A stretch of 64,000 bases of DNA from Pseudoalteromonas citrea (GCF_000238375.3 NZ_AHBZ03000022.1:62001-126000); one strand, 5' to 3'; numbered from the stretch's first letter, positions 34,709 to 45,570 are shown. The notes: generated by a model from the sequence alone, not told the origin. Translations and numbers: made by a program.

Positions 34709-35986
34709 TTATCCAGCCAAGTCTGCAAGTAAGATTTTCACTTCTGCAATCGACAAGGTCAGTTGTTCTTTTTGTTCGCGAAGATACTTAACGGTTACTT
34801 TACCTTCAGCTAATTCATCTTCACCTAAGATTAAAGCAACTAAAGCATCACTTTTATCAGCACGTTTTAATTGTTTTTTGAAATTGCCGCCACCAGCATG
34901 CACCATAACACGTAATCCAGTTACGTCGCTACGGAGTTCCTCAGCAATCACAGGTGCTTGAATACTGGCTTTTTCACCCATAGCAGCCACATATACATCT
35001 GCGTTACGGCGAATATCACCCACACAGTCTAGTTCTTGTAGCATAAGTACTAAACGCTCTAGCCCCATTGCAAAACCAACTGCAGGTGTTGCTTTACCGC
35101 CCAGTTGCTCAACTAGGCCATCATAACGGCCACCAGCACAAACGGTGCCTTGCGCGCCTAAACTATCCGTTACCCATTCAAATACCGTGCGGTTGTAATA
35201 ATCTAAGCCACGTACCAGCTTTTCATTAACCTGGTATTCGACGCCAGCAGCATCTAAACGTTCACATAAATTTGCAAAATGTGCTTGAGACTCTTCATCT
35301 AAATGCTCTGATAGCTTCGGGGCATTTACCAAAATAGCTTGCACATCTGGATTTTTACTGTCTAGCACACGCAATGGGTTTGAGTGCATACGGCGCTTAC
35401 TGTCTTCATCTAAGTGTTCAATATGCTGCTCTAAAAATGCCACCAGCGCATCTCGGTACTCTGCGCGCGCTTCGTTTGACCCCAGAGAGTTAAGCTCCAA
35501 GCGTACATGATCCATAATGCCAAACGCTTGCCATAAACGCGCGGTTAATAAAATAACTTCCGCATCAATGTCAGCACTGGCCATACCAAATGTTTCCACA
35601 CCAAACTGATGAAACTGACGGTAACGGCCTTTTTGTGGGCGCTCATGACGAAACATCGGGCCCATGTACCATAAACGTTGCTCTTGGTTATACAACAAAC
35701 CGTTTTGATTGCCTGCGCGAACGCATACCGCGGTACCTTCAGGTCGCAAGGTGAGGCTATCACCACTACGATCTTCAAAAGTGTACATTTCTTTTTCAAC
35801 GATATCGGTTACTTCACCAATAGAGCGCTTAAATAAATCAGTAGATTCAACAACAGGAAAACGGATCTCTTGATATCCATAAGACGCCACCGTTTGACGT
35901 AATGTTTGTTCTACTTTCTGCCAAATCTGTGTAGTACCTGGCAGACAATCGTTCATTCCACGAACTGCCTGAATTTGTTTCGCCAC
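34709..35986 (-). CDS. hisS: Histidyl-tRNA synthetase
   Basis: This 425-residue class II synthetase charges tRNA-His. Visible family motifs are RGMNDCLPG near the N-terminus, LRPEGTA (motif 1-2 region), [20 protein letters not shown] (motif 2), the histidine motif [15 protein letters not shown], and motif 3 ([10 protein letters not shown]). The C-terminal anticodon-binding domain follows. The length is normal. It starts the hisS-yfgM-bamB group, 152 bases after ispG. Confidence 0.97.
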   Translation of the reverse strand: MAKQIQAVRGMNDCLPGTTQIWQKVEQTLRQTVASYGYQEIRFPVVESTDLFKRSIGEVTDIVEKEMYTFEDRSGDSLTLRPEGTAVCVRAGNQNGLLYNQEQRLWYMGPMFRHERPQKGRYRQFHQFGVETFGMASADIDAEVILLTARLWQAFGIMDHVRLELNSLGSNEARAEYRDALVAFLEQHIEHLDEDSKRRMHSNPLRVLDSKNPDVQAILVNAPKLSEHLDEESQAHFANLCERLDAAGVEYQVNEKLVRGLDYYNRTVFEWVTDSLGAQGTVCAGGRYDGLVEQLGGKATPAVGFAMGLERLVLMLQELDCVGDIRRNADVYVAAMGEKASIQAPVIAEELRSDVTGLRVMVHAGGGNFKKQLKRADKSDALVALILGEDELAEGKVTVKYLREQKEQLTLSIAEVKILLADLAG

Positions 35987-36138
35987 TGAAAATCCTAACT
36001 AATAATTATTAAAACTGATACAAGCACGATAAACGCACAAGAATGCGTTGAAAATTAATCGCTCATTATACCCTGCTCGCTTAAAACGTAAACGACTCTA
36101 GACCGATAATCCATGTATGAACCGTTTCGTTACTGTAT

Positions 36139-37257
36139 TTATTCGACTATTTTTATGTCTATCGTCGGCTCTGCTTCTTTTTTAGCGACAAAGTCGCGTA
36201 CTTGCGCTTCGAGTTGCTCAACAATATTGTCATTATCGATACGCATTTTTTGACGCTCGCCATTTATATAAAGCCCTGAACGACGGTTTGCACCGGCCAG
36301 CCCAATGTCACTAATTAAAGCTTCTCCAGGCCCATTCACGACACAGCCAATGACGGATACAGACATCGGCGTTACGATGTCTTCTAAGCGCTCTTCAAGC
36401 TGATTCATGGTATTTACAACATCAAACTCTTGGCGTGAACAACTTGGGCACGCAATAAAGTTAATGCCACGCGAACGAATACGCAGTGATTTTAAAATAT
36501 CAAAACCCACTTTAATTTCTTGAACTGGATCAGCAGCCAATGACACCCGCAGTGTGTCGCCAATCCCTTCAGCTAGTAGCATACCAAGGCCAACTGCTGA
36601 TTTCACCGAGCCGGATCTAAAACCGCCTGCTTCCGTGATCCCTAAATGTAGAGGCTGATCTATTTCTTTTGCCAACAACCGATAAGCGCCAACAGCCAGA
36701 AATACATCAGACGCTTTTACGGATACTTTAAACTGATCAAACTTCAAACGCTGTAATATTTCAACATGGCGCATCGCAGACTCAAGTAACGCTTCCGGTG
36801 TTGGCTCGCCATACTTTTCTTGTAAATCACGTTCTAATGAGCCGCCATTGACTCCAATACGAATAGGGATGTTACGTTCACCCGCCGCATCAACCACAGC
36901 ACGTATTCTGTCTTCACTACCAATATTTCCCGGGTTAATACGCAAACAATCTGCGCCATACTCCGCTACTTTAAGCGCTATGCGGTAATCAAAGTGAATG
37001 TCTGTTACTAAAGGAATATCAACTTGCTCTTTAATACTCTTAAAAGCTTCAGCCGCATCCATGGTCGGCACTGACACACGAACTATATCAGCCCCAGCAT
37101 CTTGTATCGCTTGAATTTGCGCGACCGTAGCATCAACGTCCATAGTATTGGTATTGGTCATTGACTGCACAGCGATAGGCGCGCCATCGCCAATAGGCAC
37201 GTTGCCTACATTAATTCGAGTCGATTTTCTGCGCTTAATAGGAGATTCTGAAAACAT
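36139..37257 (-). CDS. ispG: 4-hydroxy-3-methylbut-2-enyl diphosphate synthase
   Basis: This iron-sulfur enzyme of the MEP isoprenoid pathway converts MEcPP to HMBPP. The 372-residue protein has the TIM barrel with [17 protein letters not shown] and LRINPGNIG. The three 4Fe-4S cysteines lie in CPSCSRQ and in [12 protein letters not shown]. The start is 6 bases after the rodZ stop, so it is cotranscribed with rodZ, as in E. coli. Confidence 0.97.
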   Translation of the reverse strand: MFSESPIKRRKSTRINVGNVPIGDGAPIAVQSMTNTNTMDVDATVAQIQAIQDAGADIVRVSVPTMDAAEAFKSIKEQVDIPLVTDIHFDYRIALKVAEYGADCLRINPGNIGSEDRIRAVVDAAGERNIPIRIGVNGGSLERDLQEKYGEPTPEALLESAMRHVEILQRLKFDQFKVSVKASDVFLAVGAYRLLAKEIDQPLHLGITEAGGFRSGSVKSAVGLGMLLAEGIGDTLRVSLAADPVQEIKVGFDILKSLRIRSRGINFIACPSCSRQEFDVVNTMNQLEERLEDIVTPMSVSVIGCVVNGPGEALISDIGLAGANRRSGLYINGERQKMRIDNDNIVEQLEAQVRDFVAKKEAEPTIDIKIVE

Positions 37258-37262
37258 GACGG

Positions 37263-38150
37263 TTACTCTGCTAACGGTAATTTAAATTTTGCTAATCGGT
37301 TTTTCGGTAGGGCTGTCAAATCGATAATCTTGCCATCTAATTCAACCTCCACCATTAAATGCTTATTAAGTACCACTGAAAACGGTGCTTGCCCTTGCAC
37401 TGTCATCGTATACCCGGATTTTTTAACGCCAAACGCCACACGTTCTTGTGTTGCATCAAATATCTCAACCCAACTATCGTCACTAAAGCGCATAACAATG
37501 GTGCTTAAACCTGTTGTCGTCTCAGCCTCGCTTGCGACACTTGCTAATTCAGTCACGATAGGTTGTGAGGCTTGCTCACTCGTCGCGAGTGTATCAACAG
37601 TCACGTTCGAAGTTTGTGCCAAGTCAACCGGCTGTGTAGCAACAGCCTCTTCAGCCATGGGTTGCGTATCTTCAGTCGCTACGATAGCTGGCTTAGTTGT
37701 TGCGCTCACGAGGGCGGTTTGACTCACTTCGGGCGTTGATATTGTGTTACTCGATTGCCACCACCAAATGCCAGGCGCGCCAAGTATGATCACTAAAATA
37801 ACGTAACTAATGATCATGAGACGATTATCACTGGCCTCTTTTTCCGTTCTTCGTGAAAAACTTTGCATATGCTTGGCTGTGACCTGTACCTCTGGCGTTT
37901 TAAATAGCGCAAGCGTATCTTCAACGGGTAGGCCTAGAACTGCACAATAACTTTTCAAATAGCCACGGACAAAGGTCTGTGGGCCTAACTTATTATAATC
38001 ATCTTGCTCCAATTGGCGGATCTGTTGTGGGCTCAGTTTTAAACGCTCAGCCACCTCTTCAACCGTTATTTCAGCAGCTTCACGCGCTACCAGTAAGGCA
38101 CGCCCTAATGACGGAGTTATTTCTTCGGTTTCGATTGATTCTTGATTCAT
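37263..38150 (-). CDS. rodZ: Cytoskeletal protein RodZ
   Basis: This 295-residue membrane protein links MreB to the rod elongation machinery. It has an N-terminal Cro/CI-type helix-turn-helix (about residues 12-80), a basic juxtamembrane segment, one membrane helix (about 112-130, [21 protein letters not shown]), a Ser/Thr/Ala-rich periplasmic linker, and the C-terminal DUF4115 beta domain ([12 protein letters not shown]). The start overlaps the stop of the pilW gene by four bases, showing coupling. Confidence 0.93.
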   Translation of the reverse strand: MNQESIETEEITPSLGRALLVAREAAEITVEEVAERLKLSPQQIRQLEQDDYNKLGPQTFVRGYLKSYCAVLGLPVEDTLALFKTPEVQVTAKHMQSFSRRTEKEASDNRLMIISYVILVIILGAPGIWWWQSSNTISTPEVSQTALVSATTKPAIVATEDTQPMAEEAVATQPVDLAQTSNVTVDTLATSEQASQPIVTELASVASEAETTTGLSTIVMRFSDDSWVEIFDATQERVAFGVKKSGYTMTVQGQAPFSVVLNKHLMVEVELDGKIIDLTALPKNRLAKFKLPLAE

Positions 38151-39778
38151 AAAACGTAACTATTCGGATCTACAATAAGTAAACTATGACCTTCGGTTAA
38201 GGCCACATCAGGTGTCAATTTGTTCCATCGCATTAAATCATCGATCTGCAATCCATGCAGAGTCGCTATATCAAATAAGGTGTCATCCGATCGTATATTA
38301 TGAGTGATCTGCGGGTTATTTAAAAACACCTTCTGCCCTGCTGATACTCTGTCAGACGCTTTAAGGTTATTCCACACTAATAGTTTGGCCATTTTAATGT
38401 CATATTTGACTGACAAACTAAATAAGTTCTCAGCCACTTTCACAACATGAAAAGGTACACTGGGTGCACTTAAGTCGGCGTTAAGTAACGGCAATTGACT
38501 TTGCACTACCGAATTTTGCACTGTGGCCGTACCACCGCCTGCAGCCCTAGCATTAATAGCTCTAGGCTGTGAAAAAACCACTTCTGTCGGGTCTGGTGTA
38601 TAAAATTTCACGGTACTGCCCGCAGAGGCATCTCTTTTTGTTGTCTCACCAAACGATATCACCCTGACTTCATCTTCGGTGGCAGTATCACCAACCTCAG
38701 CAGCAACTAAAGCAGTGTCTGTACTAATCGGCTTAGCCGTCAATATTTGCGGCTCATCTTGAGATATAATACCCATTGAGCGTGAACTCGGTGTGAATTT
38801 ATTTACATCGTTGCGCAACGACACACTCGATGCCACTGTATTTTCTGGTGCATTATTTACAGTATCAAGTTTCGTTAAGGTCTGCGCTTTTTTGCGGGTG
38901 ATTTTGATCTTTGGCTCACTCACGACATGCGTCATATTCGTCGCGGTAATTTCCTTGACCTGCGCTTGCCGATACTGTTCTTTTAACTTTTCAAACTCAG
39001 AGCGATTAAGCTCATCGCGCAATATCAGTGAGGCCTGACGTGAACTCGGGTAATTTTGTATTAAGGTGTCTGATAACGTTTGTGCTTGTTGTAAATGCCC
39101 CATCCGCTGATGCAATAAATGTTCTAGCAATAAGGCACGCGCCGACATAAAACCTCGTTCACGATACACCTTTAAAACATTTTCGGCTTGGTGTAAGTCA
39201 CTTTTTGCATAAAACAATGCCGCTAAGCCAATGAGCGCAGAAGGTCGCCTCCCATTATGCTGAACCGCACTTTCTAAATACTCGAGTGCAAGAGGGAATT
39301 TGTCTTGCTTAACTGCGCATAGAGCCAAATTTTCATAACTTTGAGCAACACGTAAATAGCTAGGAATATTAATCGCTTTTAAAAGCTGCTCTGACGCCTC
39401 GTCATACTCCCCAATCCGGCACAAAAACGTACCATAATTGTTCAACGCGTTCGGATCATTTGGATTCAGAGATAAGGCTGTTAAATAGGCCTTTTTTGCC
39501 CACTGTTTTTCATCAACTTGTTCGTAATAATAAGCTAGTGCATAGTGAACTTCAGGCAGTTTTGGTGCAAAGGAGGCGGCGCGTTCTAGGTTAAATTTCG
39601 CTTGAGTGGTATTACCGGCATTAAGATATTGGAGTGCCAGCGCAATGCGGGTTTTCGCTGCATCTTGATTATTAACTGTATTTTTTGCACTGGGGTTATT
39701 ACGCGTAACGGAGCTCGTTTCAGTGACGCACCCTGATAAAAAAAGCAAAACCACAGATAATATTAAGCAAGAACGCAT
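38147..39778 (-). CDS. pilW: PilW/PilF-like pilus lipoprotein extended by two LysM domains
   Basis: This 543-residue lipoprotein (lipobox LFLSGC) carries TPR repeats over about residues 45-260 that match type IV pilus stability proteins PilW/PilF, which help the PilQ secretin assemble. The usual family length is about 250 residues; here a long low-complexity linker leads to two LysM modules (about 440-485 and 490-535, FHVVKVAENLFSLSVKYDI and THNIRSDDTLFDIATLHGL), which should bind peptidoglycan. The frame is open from 39802, but GGGTGG just before the ATG at 39778 and the signal peptide favour that start. It lies between rlmN and rodZ, as pilW does in relatives. Confidence 0.85.
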   Translation of the reverse strand: MRSCLILSVVLLFLSGCVTETSSVTRNNPSAKNTVNNQDAAKTRIALALQYLNAGNTTQAKFNLERAASFAPKLPEVHYALAYYYEQVDEKQWAKKAYLTALSLNPNDPNALNNYGTFLCRIGEYDEASEQLLKAINIPSYLRVAQSYENLALCAVKQDKFPLALEYLESAVQHNGRRPSALIGLAALFYAKSDLHQAENVLKVYRERGFMSARALLLEHLLHQRMGHLQQAQTLSDTLIQNYPSSRQASLILRDELNRSEFEKLKEQYRQAQVKEITATNMTHVVSEPKIKITRKKAQTLTKLDTVNNAPENTVASSVSLRNDVNKFTPSSRSMGIISQDEPQILTAKPISTDTALVAAEVGDTATEDEVRVISFGETTKRDASAGSTVKFYTPDPTEVVFSQPRAINARAAGGGTATVQNSVVQSQLPLLNADLSAPSVPFHVVKVAENLFSLSVKYDIKMAKLLVWNNLKASDRVSAGQKVFLNNPQITHNIRSDDTLFDIATLHGLQIDDLMRWNKLTPDVALTEGHSLLIVDPNSYVL

Positions 39779-39878
39779 GCACCACCCATTATGTAAGAAC
39801 ATCGAGCCTCTATATTACCTAAAAGCCCTTATGTTTCATCTGTTTTTTAGACAAAAGGGCTTTTATAAACTGATTTGC

Positions 39879-41015
39879 TTAACTGGCCTTTACAGAAACC
39901 GCAATGGCATTGTCTTCTCGCATCTGCTTTTTAGCCAAACGTTTCGTTCTGTCGACAACGTCGCCGACTAATTGCCCGCACGCTGCATCAATATCATCGC
40001 CACGTGTACGGCGTACAATACAGGTTAATCCTGCAGCTTGCAGCACTTTTGAGAACCGATCAATTCGGCTATTGCTTGAACGACCATACTCATTTCCTGG
40101 GAACGGGTTAAATGGGATCAAGTTAATTTTTGACGGGGTCCCTTTTAATACTTTCACAAGCTCGTGAGCTTGATCTGTACTGTCGTTAATTCCTTGCAGC
40201 ATAACATATTCAATGGTGACATCTTTGTTCGCTTTAGAACCATCAATGTAACGACGACACGCAGCCAAAAACTCTTCAATTGGGTACTTTTTGTTAATTG
40301 GCACCAACACGTCACGTAAATCGTTCGTTGGCGCGTGTAATGAAATAGCAAGCGCCACATCAATACGCTCTTTCAAAATATCAAGTGCAGGAACAACCCC
40401 TGAGGTACTCAAAGTTACACGACGCTTAGATAGACCAAACGCCCAATCATCCATCATCAGCTCCATTGCAGGAACAACATTATTTACGTTCAGTAGCGGC
40501 TCGCCCATCCCCATCATTACCACGTTTGTCACGGGGCGTTTAGTGCTGTCGCCATCATGTAGGCCGATATCTTTTGCAACACGCCACACTTGACCAATAA
40601 TTTCAGACACTTTTAAATTACGGTTGAAGCCCTGCTGAGCCGTCGAGCAAAATGTACATTCAAGCGCACAGCCAACCTGTGAAGACACACATAGCGTAGC
40701 TCGGTCTTTATCTGGGATCCAAACGGTTTCAACTTCTTGACCACCTTCAAGTACCAACGCGTACTTAATAGTGCCATCACTGGCTTCTTGTCGAACTGAG
40801 ATCTCTGGCGCAACAATTTCACAATCAGCTGATAATTTTGCCTTGAGCTTTTTATTGATATTGCTCATTTGCTCAAAATCATCAATACCAAAGTGATAAA
40901 TCCATTTCATCACCTGATCTGCGCGAAACGGTTTTTCTCCGTACGATGCAAACAGTTCGCGCATCCCCTCGCGATTTAGATCAAGTAAGTTAATTTTTTT
41001 CTCAGTAGTGGCCAT
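39879..41015 (-). CDS. rlmN: Dual-specificity 23S rRNA/tRNA adenine-C2 methyltransferase RlmN
   Basis: This 378-residue radical SAM enzyme methylates A2503 of 23S rRNA and A37 of some tRNAs. The cluster cysteines are C116, C120 and C123 (CALECTFC). The accessory methyl-carrying cysteine is in DAACGQL near the C-terminus. GMGEPLLN and the SLHAPTND strand also fit. The gene is in the conserved place between ndk and pilW. Confidence 0.96.
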   Translation of the reverse strand: MATTEKKINLLDLNREGMRELFASYGEKPFRADQVMKWIYHFGIDDFEQMSNINKKLKAKLSADCEIVAPEISVRQEASDGTIKYALVLEGGQEVETVWIPDKDRATLCVSSQVGCALECTFCSTAQQGFNRNLKVSEIIGQVWRVAKDIGLHDGDSTKRPVTNVVMMGMGEPLLNVNNVVPAMELMMDDWAFGLSKRRVTLSTSGVVPALDILKERIDVALAISLHAPTNDLRDVLVPINKKYPIEEFLAACRRYIDGSKANKDVTIEYVMLQGINDSTDQAHELVKVLKGTPSKINLIPFNPFPGNEYGRSSNSRIDRFSKVLQAAGLTCIVRRTRGDDIDAACGQLVGDVVDRTKRLAKKQMREDNAIAVSVKAS

Positions 41016-41172
41016 GAAACAACCTCAATTCAGGTGACGGTATAACAACGATAAGGTAGCCGTGCATTGTACAAAAAACAGGCAAAATTAACAATCATTG
41101 TTGATTGCTTTGCAAAGAGCTTATGTCTAAGACAGGCTAAACATTTTGCAAAACATACGACAATTAGAGACG

Positions 41173-41194
41173 AAAAAAGGGCTCGAAAGCCCTT
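41173..41194 (-). terminator. Intrinsic terminator after ndk
   Basis: AAGGGCT (41177-41183) and AGCCCTT (41188-41194) form a stem with a CGAA loop. On the minus strand the stem is followed by a T6 tract (41173-41178). It separates ndk from rlmN. Confidence 0.85.
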
Positions 41195-41217
41195 CTTTCA
41201 TTTGCTTACGCTCGATA

Positions 41218-41649
41218 TTAACGAGTACGTGGGCAAAGCTCTTCTTCTGCGAAGAAGTAAGCGATTTCACGAGCAGCAGACTCAGGAGCGTCTGAACCGT
41301 GTACCGCATTCTCATCAATGCTATCTGCATAGTCAGCACGTAAAGTACCAGCTAGTGCTTCAGCAGGGTTAGTAGCACCCATGATTTCACGGTTTTTAAG
41401 TACTGCGTTCTCACCTTCAAGAACCTGAACCATTACTGGACCAGATGTCATGAAAGAAACTAGGGCACCAAAGAAAGGACGCTCTTTGTGCTCTGCGTAG
41501 AAACCTTCAGCTTTCTCTTGAGAAAGGTGAACCATTTTAGAAGCAACGATCTTAAGACCAGCTGATTCGAAACGGTTATAGATTGCACCGATGTGGTTTT
41601 TAGCTACCGCATCAGGCTTGATGATTGAAAAAGTACGCTCTAAAGCCAT
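41218..41649 (-). CDS. ndk: Nucleoside diphosphate kinase
   Basis: This 143-residue cytoplasmic kinase balances nucleoside triphosphate pools. The phosphorylated histidine is H117 in [12 protein letters not shown], with [11 protein letters not shown] at the N-terminus as the other family hallmark. Length and sequence are normal. The gene has its own terminator and starts the block whose order matches E. coli (ndk, rlmN, pilW, rodZ, ispG, hisS). Confidence 0.98.
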   Translation of the reverse strand: MALERTFSIIKPDAVAKNHIGAIYNRFESAGLKIVASKMVHLSQEKAEGFYAEHKERPFFGALVSFMTSGPVMVQVLEGENAVLKNREIMGATNPAEALAGTLRADYADSIDENAVHGSDAPESAAREIAYFFAEEELCPRTR

Positions 41650-41905
41650 CTTTTTTGCTCCAAAATAGTTTATGAATATTAACGGCCGCGAATTATACGC
41701 TTTTTAGTAGAAAAAGCCTACTAGATTCGCCCGCTATGTTGACAAGTAAAAAGAGCAGTGAAGTAAATTATCACTCAACGAAATCATGATCTACGTCAAA
41801 TGGCTGCAATAAATCACCTTATATACTGCGCCGCTTTTCACTTTCCCGTCAATTTTGGCCCCAACAACTGGTTTGTACCCAGTTTAATGATGAGGTTTAT
41901 TTACT

Positions 41906-43264
41906 ATGTTTGTACCAGAACTCCTTTCACCTGCAGGTAGTTTAAAGAATATGCGTTACGCTTTTGCGTATGGGGCTGATGCGGTTTACGCAGGGCAACC
42001 TCGTTACAGTTTGCGAGTGCGTAACAACGAGTTTGATTTAGAGAACTTAGCAACCGGTATCAAAGAAGCACATCAACAACATAAAAAACTATATGTGGTC
42101 TCCAACATTGCACCACACAATAGCAAAGTAAAAACCTACCTAAGAGACATCGAACCGGTTATAGCCATGCAACCAGATGCATTGATCATGTCAGATCCAG
42201 GCTTGATCATGTTAGTTCGAGAAAAGTGGCCCGATATGCCAATCCATTTGTCTGTTCAAGCCAATGCCGTCAATTTTGCGAGTGTACAGTTTTGGGCACA
42301 ACAAGGCATAGAGCGCGTTATTTTATCCCGTGAACTATCTCTTGAAGAAATTGCTGAAATTCGCACTCTTTGCCCAAATACAGAGCTAGAAGTATTTGTT
42401 CATGGCGCATTATGTATGGCGTACTCTGGTCGCTGCTTATTATCTGGGTACATTAATAAGCGCGATCCGAACCAAGGAACTTGCACTAATGCATGCCGCT
42501 GGGAATATGATGCAAAGCCTGCTAAAGAGAATGAAAGCGGCGATCTTGTACATCAAATTGACCCCAAAGAGGTGATCCCAACACTCGGCTTAGGTGCGCC
42601 CACCAATTCGACCTTTATGCTAGAAGAACCTGGCCGTCCAGGAGAGTATATGCCCGCTTTTGAAGACGAACATGGCACTTACATCATGAACTCAAAAGAT
42701 TTACGTGCTGTACAATATGTTGAAAAACTGACCCAAATGGGGGTGCATAGTCTTAAAATTGAAGGCAGAACCAAATCTTTTTACTATGTTGCGCGCACGG
42801 CACAGGTGTATAGAAAAGCGATAGACGATGCGGTAGCTGGCAAACCTTTTGATCCCACATTAATGCGCACACTCGAAAACCTGGCCCACAGGGGTTACAC
42901 CGAAGGCTTTTTAAAGCGTCATGCACATCAAGACTACCAAAATTATGAATACGGGCATTCTATCAGTGATAAACAACAGTTTGTTGGCGAAGTACTTGGC
43001 AGAAAAGCAAATGGTTTAGTTGAGGTTGATGTTAAAAATAAATTTTGTACCGGCCACAGCCTTGAACTTATGACACCAAAAGGCAATATCGCCTTTAATT
43101 TAGAACATATGGAAAACAAAGCAGGCCAACGTATTGAAGATGCAAAAGGGTCTGGTCATATTGTACAGATCCCACTGCCTGAGGATATTAACTTAGAGCA
43201 TGCCATTTTGATGCGTAATTTAGGTGAAAACCAAGATACCCGAAACCCGTTTAAGCAAGGTTAA
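41906..43264 (+). CDS. trhP: tRNA uridine 5-hydroxylation protein TrhP (U32 peptidase family, YegQ)
   Basis: This 452-residue U32-family protein matches YegQ/TrhP, which forms 5-hydroxyuridine at tRNA position 34 using prephenate. Family segments include PELLSPAGS, GADAVYAGQPRYSLR and VFVHGALCMAYSGRC with NQGTCTNACRW, which supply conserved cysteines for an iron-sulfur centre. Although the family is named for peptidases, this subgroup is a tRNA-modification factor. A ferredoxin gene follows after two bases, suggesting that it supplies electrons or cluster maturation. Confidence 0.92.
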   Translation: MFVPELLSPAGSLKNMRYAFAYGADAVYAGQPRYSLRVRNNEFDLENLATGIKEAHQQHKKLYVVSNIAPHNSKVKTYLRDIEPVIAMQPDALIMSDPGLIMLVREKWPDMPIHLSVQANAVNFASVQFWAQQGIERVILSRELSLEEIAEIRTLCPNTELEVFVHGALCMAYSGRCLLSGYINKRDPNQGTCTNACRWEYDAKPAKENESGDLVHQIDPKEVIPTLGLGAPTNSTFMLEEPGRPGEYMPAFEDEHGTYIMNSKDLRAVQYVEKLTQMGVHSLKIEGRTKSFYYVARTAQVYRKAIDDAVAGKPFDPTLMRTLENLAHRGYTEGFLKRHAHQDYQNYEYGHSISDKQQFVGEVLGRKANGLVEVDVKNKFCTGHSLELMTPKGNIAFNLEHMENKAGQRIEDAKGSGHIVQIPLPEDINLEHAILMRNLGENQDTRNPFKQG

Positions 43265-43266
43265 TT

Positions 43267-43518
43267 ATGGCTTTGTTAATCAACAATAAATGCATTAACT
43301 GTGACATGTGCGATCCAGAATGCCCAAATCAAGCTATTTATTTTGGTCAAAAAATATATGAGATAGACTCAGACAAGTGCACCGAGTGTGTTGGCCATTA
43401 TGACGCCCCCACTTGCGTAAGTGTGTGTCCTATTGATTGTATTAAACCAGACCCTAATAAACGAGAAAGTTTAGATACCTTGGCTGAAAAGTATCTCGCA
43501 CTCACTCAGCAGCCCTAG
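43267..43518 (+). CDS. yfhL: YfhL family 2[4Fe-4S] ferredoxin
   Basis: This 83-residue ferredoxin has two cluster motifs: CINCDMCDPECPN (residues 9-21) and CTECVGHYDAPTCVSVCPIDC with the long spacer typical of Alvin-type (YfhL) ferredoxins, which have low-potential clusters. It starts two bases after trhP, and the two genes must be coexpressed. In E. coli the two genes are unlinked, so the pairing here is informative about partnership. Confidence 0.93.
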   Translation: MALLINNKCINCDMCDPECPNQAIYFGQKIYEIDSDKCTECVGHYDAPTCVSVCPIDCIKPDPNKRESLDTLAEKYLALTQQP

Positions 43519-43530
43519 CTAGGTTATGAG

Positions 43531-43569
43531 GCTTCGTATAACCCATATATGATATTGATTATACGAAGC
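43531..43569. terminator. Hairpin between convergent yfhL and the porin gene
   Basis: GCTTCGTATAA (43531-43541) and TTATACGAAGC (43559-43569) form a perfect 11-bp stem with a 17-base loop. It lies in the 61-base gap between two converging genes. There is no long T-tract. Confidence 0.6.
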
Positions 43570-43579
43570 AGCCAGCATG

Positions 43580-44509
43580 TTAGAACTTATATTCGAAGCC
43601 AGCGCCTAAGTAATCGCGCTCGACTTGATTATCACCGTCGAATGAGGTGTAAAAGCCATAAATTTTAGTCACTTTATTTATTTTATGGTCAATCCCTACT
43701 GAAACACCATCCATTTTATCACCATGATCAAAATCCATAACTTGATATTGTGCTTTTAATGTATTGGCACCCATTTTATAAGAAGCACTTAATACGTAAC
43801 CATCAGCTTTATCTGAACCATCAACGCGTTCTTGTGTTTGATAAATTGCACCTAGCTTTACATCAGCCACTTTACCTTGCACTGTTAAGCGCACCGCATC
43901 ATAACCTTTTACATCGCTATCAGCTGATATTGCGCCATAAATGTTACTTTTCTTCAGTTTGCTGTCGCCATAAGATAGTGCTGCTGAGTAACCATTTTCG
44001 CCATCCGCGTCATCCTCAGCTATGAAAGTTCCATGAACCTTAAAGCCGTTGAAACTATTAGAATTATAAGTAATTGAGTTCCCTAAGCGATTCTCACCTT
44101 TAAGATGGTTTTTAATATCACCTTCAATATCGTTAAATAAATCCACGCGGCCTTGAGAGAGTTTAAATGCAGTATCCTTTCGACCAATTAGTACTTCACC
44201 AAAATTACCTTTCACACCAACATATTGATTACGGGCTGTGATATTGTCTTTGTCACCTTTTGAGTCAGCGTCTGTAATATCAACTTGAAACTCAAAACGG
44301 TAGAAAACTTCTAAATTATTATCGAGCTTTTCGCCACCTTTAAACCCAAAACGTGAAGTATTACTCTTTAACTCAGTAACCGAACCTTCACCTTCATCAC
44401 TCGATTGCACAGAAACGTTTGCTTTACCATACACTGTTACATCAGCTTGAGCGTTGAAAGATAGAGCACTTAATACTGACAATAATAGCGTTGATTTAAC
44501 TGGTTTCAT
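43580..44509 (-). CDS. Outer membrane general porin
   Basis: This 309-residue porin (Porin_4 type) has a signal peptide (residues 1-22, ALSFNAQA before DVTVYGKANVS). The body is alternating beta strands, with the family YGKA opening, the constriction-loop region around GRKDTAFKLSQGRVDLF, and a C-terminal aromatic residue (FEYKF) required for barrel insertion. The frame extends upstream to 44593, but GAGGA precedes the ATG at 44509 and only that start gives a signal peptide. Expected role is passive diffusion of small solutes. Confidence 0.92.
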   Translation of the reverse strand: MKPVKSTLLLSVLSALSFNAQADVTVYGKANVSVQSSDEGEGSVTELKSNTSRFGFKGGEKLDNNLEVFYRFEFQVDITDADSKGDKDNITARNQYVGVKGNFGEVLIGRKDTAFKLSQGRVDLFNDIEGDIKNHLKGENRLGNSITYNSNSFNGFKVHGTFIAEDDADGENGYSAALSYGDSKLKKSNIYGAISADSDVKGYDAVRLTVQGKVADVKLGAIYQTQERVDGSDKADGYVLSASYKMGANTLKAQYQVMDFDHGDKMDGVSVGIDHKINKVTKIYGFYTSFDGDNQVERDYLGAGFEYKF

Positions 44510-44724
44510 GTTTATATTCCTCAATATCGTAACACGTAATTTTTTAGACAGGCGCAGTGTGCCAGCCCATAATGACAGAAATATTACATGCAAAATATTT
44601 TGGTAAGTATTTTGACTAAAAAATGAAATCCAAATGAAACATTGAATTTTAATCCAATTAAATCAACACCTTAAAAACAAAAATCTGTAACAGGAACAAC
44701 ATTTAAAATTCATAAAAAAAACAT
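44510..44724. promoter_or_regulatory. AT-rich porin leader region
   Basis: The 215-base gap between the end of hdfR and the porin start is strongly AT-rich. It must contain the porin promoter and a 5' leader, and may hold OmpR or sRNA sites. I found no specific motif that can be named. Confidence 0.4.
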
Positions 44725-45570
44725 CTACCTTATTTGATGTAATAAATTAACAAGCATTTTTATTTGTTCGACTTGTTCATTATCCTTGTGATACACCATA
44801 AAGATCTCTCGCGATGAACTAGGTACTATGGTGATATGATGCAAAATACCACTGTCAATCATCTGCGCAGCTAACGCTTCAGGAATAAAGGTACTCCCGC
44901 CGCATTGCACGATTAGATCGAGTGCGATTCTGCCTGTACTGGTCCTAAAATAAGGTGGTGAATTCTCTTTAAAGTGTTTTGCATGCCATAACGAAAAAGC
45001 GGTTCCCCAATCAACATACACATATTGGTTGCCAAAAAACGCGCTGGTATCACTACATTGATTGGTGCTCACGGGGATTATCGCTAAATCGTGAATTGAC
45101 TTAGCGATTAAGTCATCCACCTTAGGAGGGTCAAATAAGACCGCCAAGTCTAACGTGCGCTCTAACAGTAAGCGGGTACTTTCTTGCTGTGTTTTTATTT
45201 CTGCAACTAAAGAGATACCCGGCATTGCAGCTACCACTTTATGAATACCAAACTGTAAAAAGGCATCCCAAATGTTTGCTGTCCCAGCCAATGTAAGTTG
45301 CTTATGCGTGCTATTTGCTAAAGCGACATCTACCTTTGCTCTTTGCATACCGGTGAGTATCATTTTTGCATGAGGTAATAACCTCTCACCAGGCGCGGTT
45401 AACTGAATATTATTCCTTTGTCTAATAAATAGATCCACACCCAAACTTTGCTCTAATTGTCGGATCCGAAAGCTGACTGCAGATTGCGTAACATATAAAT
45501 TTTCTGCAGCCCGGCCAAAGTGACGCGTTTTTACCACCTCTACAAACGTTTTCAACAGTTCGATATCCAT
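44725..45570 (-). CDS. hdfR: LysR-family regulator, HdfR homologue
   Basis: This 281-residue regulator has the LysR helix-turn-helix at residues 1-60 (ELLKTFVEVVKTRHFGRAAENLYVTQSAVSFRIRQLE), which is close to E. coli HdfR in the same segment. HdfR represses flhDC and regulates glutamate and other genes in enterics. The identification is strengthened by the divergent neighbour maoP, which is beside hdfR in E. coli too. The C-terminal effector domain is less conserved, so its ligand and targets here are unknown. Confidence 0.75.
   Translation of the reverse strand: MDIELLKTFVEVVKTRHFGRAAENLYVTQSAVSFRIRQLEQSLGVDLFIRQRNNIQLTAPGERLLPHAKMILTGMQRAKVDVALANSTHKQLTLAGTANIWDAFLQFGIHKVVAAMPGISLVAEIKTQQESTRLLLERTLDLAVLFDPPKVDDLIAKSIHDLAIIPVSTNQCSDTSAFFGNQYVYVDWGTAFSLWHAKHFKENSPPYFRTSTGRIALDLIVQCGGSTFIPEALAAQMIDSGILHHITIVPSSSREIFMVYHKDNEQVEQIKMLVNLLHQIR

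Noticed and set aside
37330-37722. 130-codon plus-strand frame within rodZ
   Set aside because: It is antisense to a low-complexity Ser/Thr/Ala-rich linker, which often yields open shadow frames.
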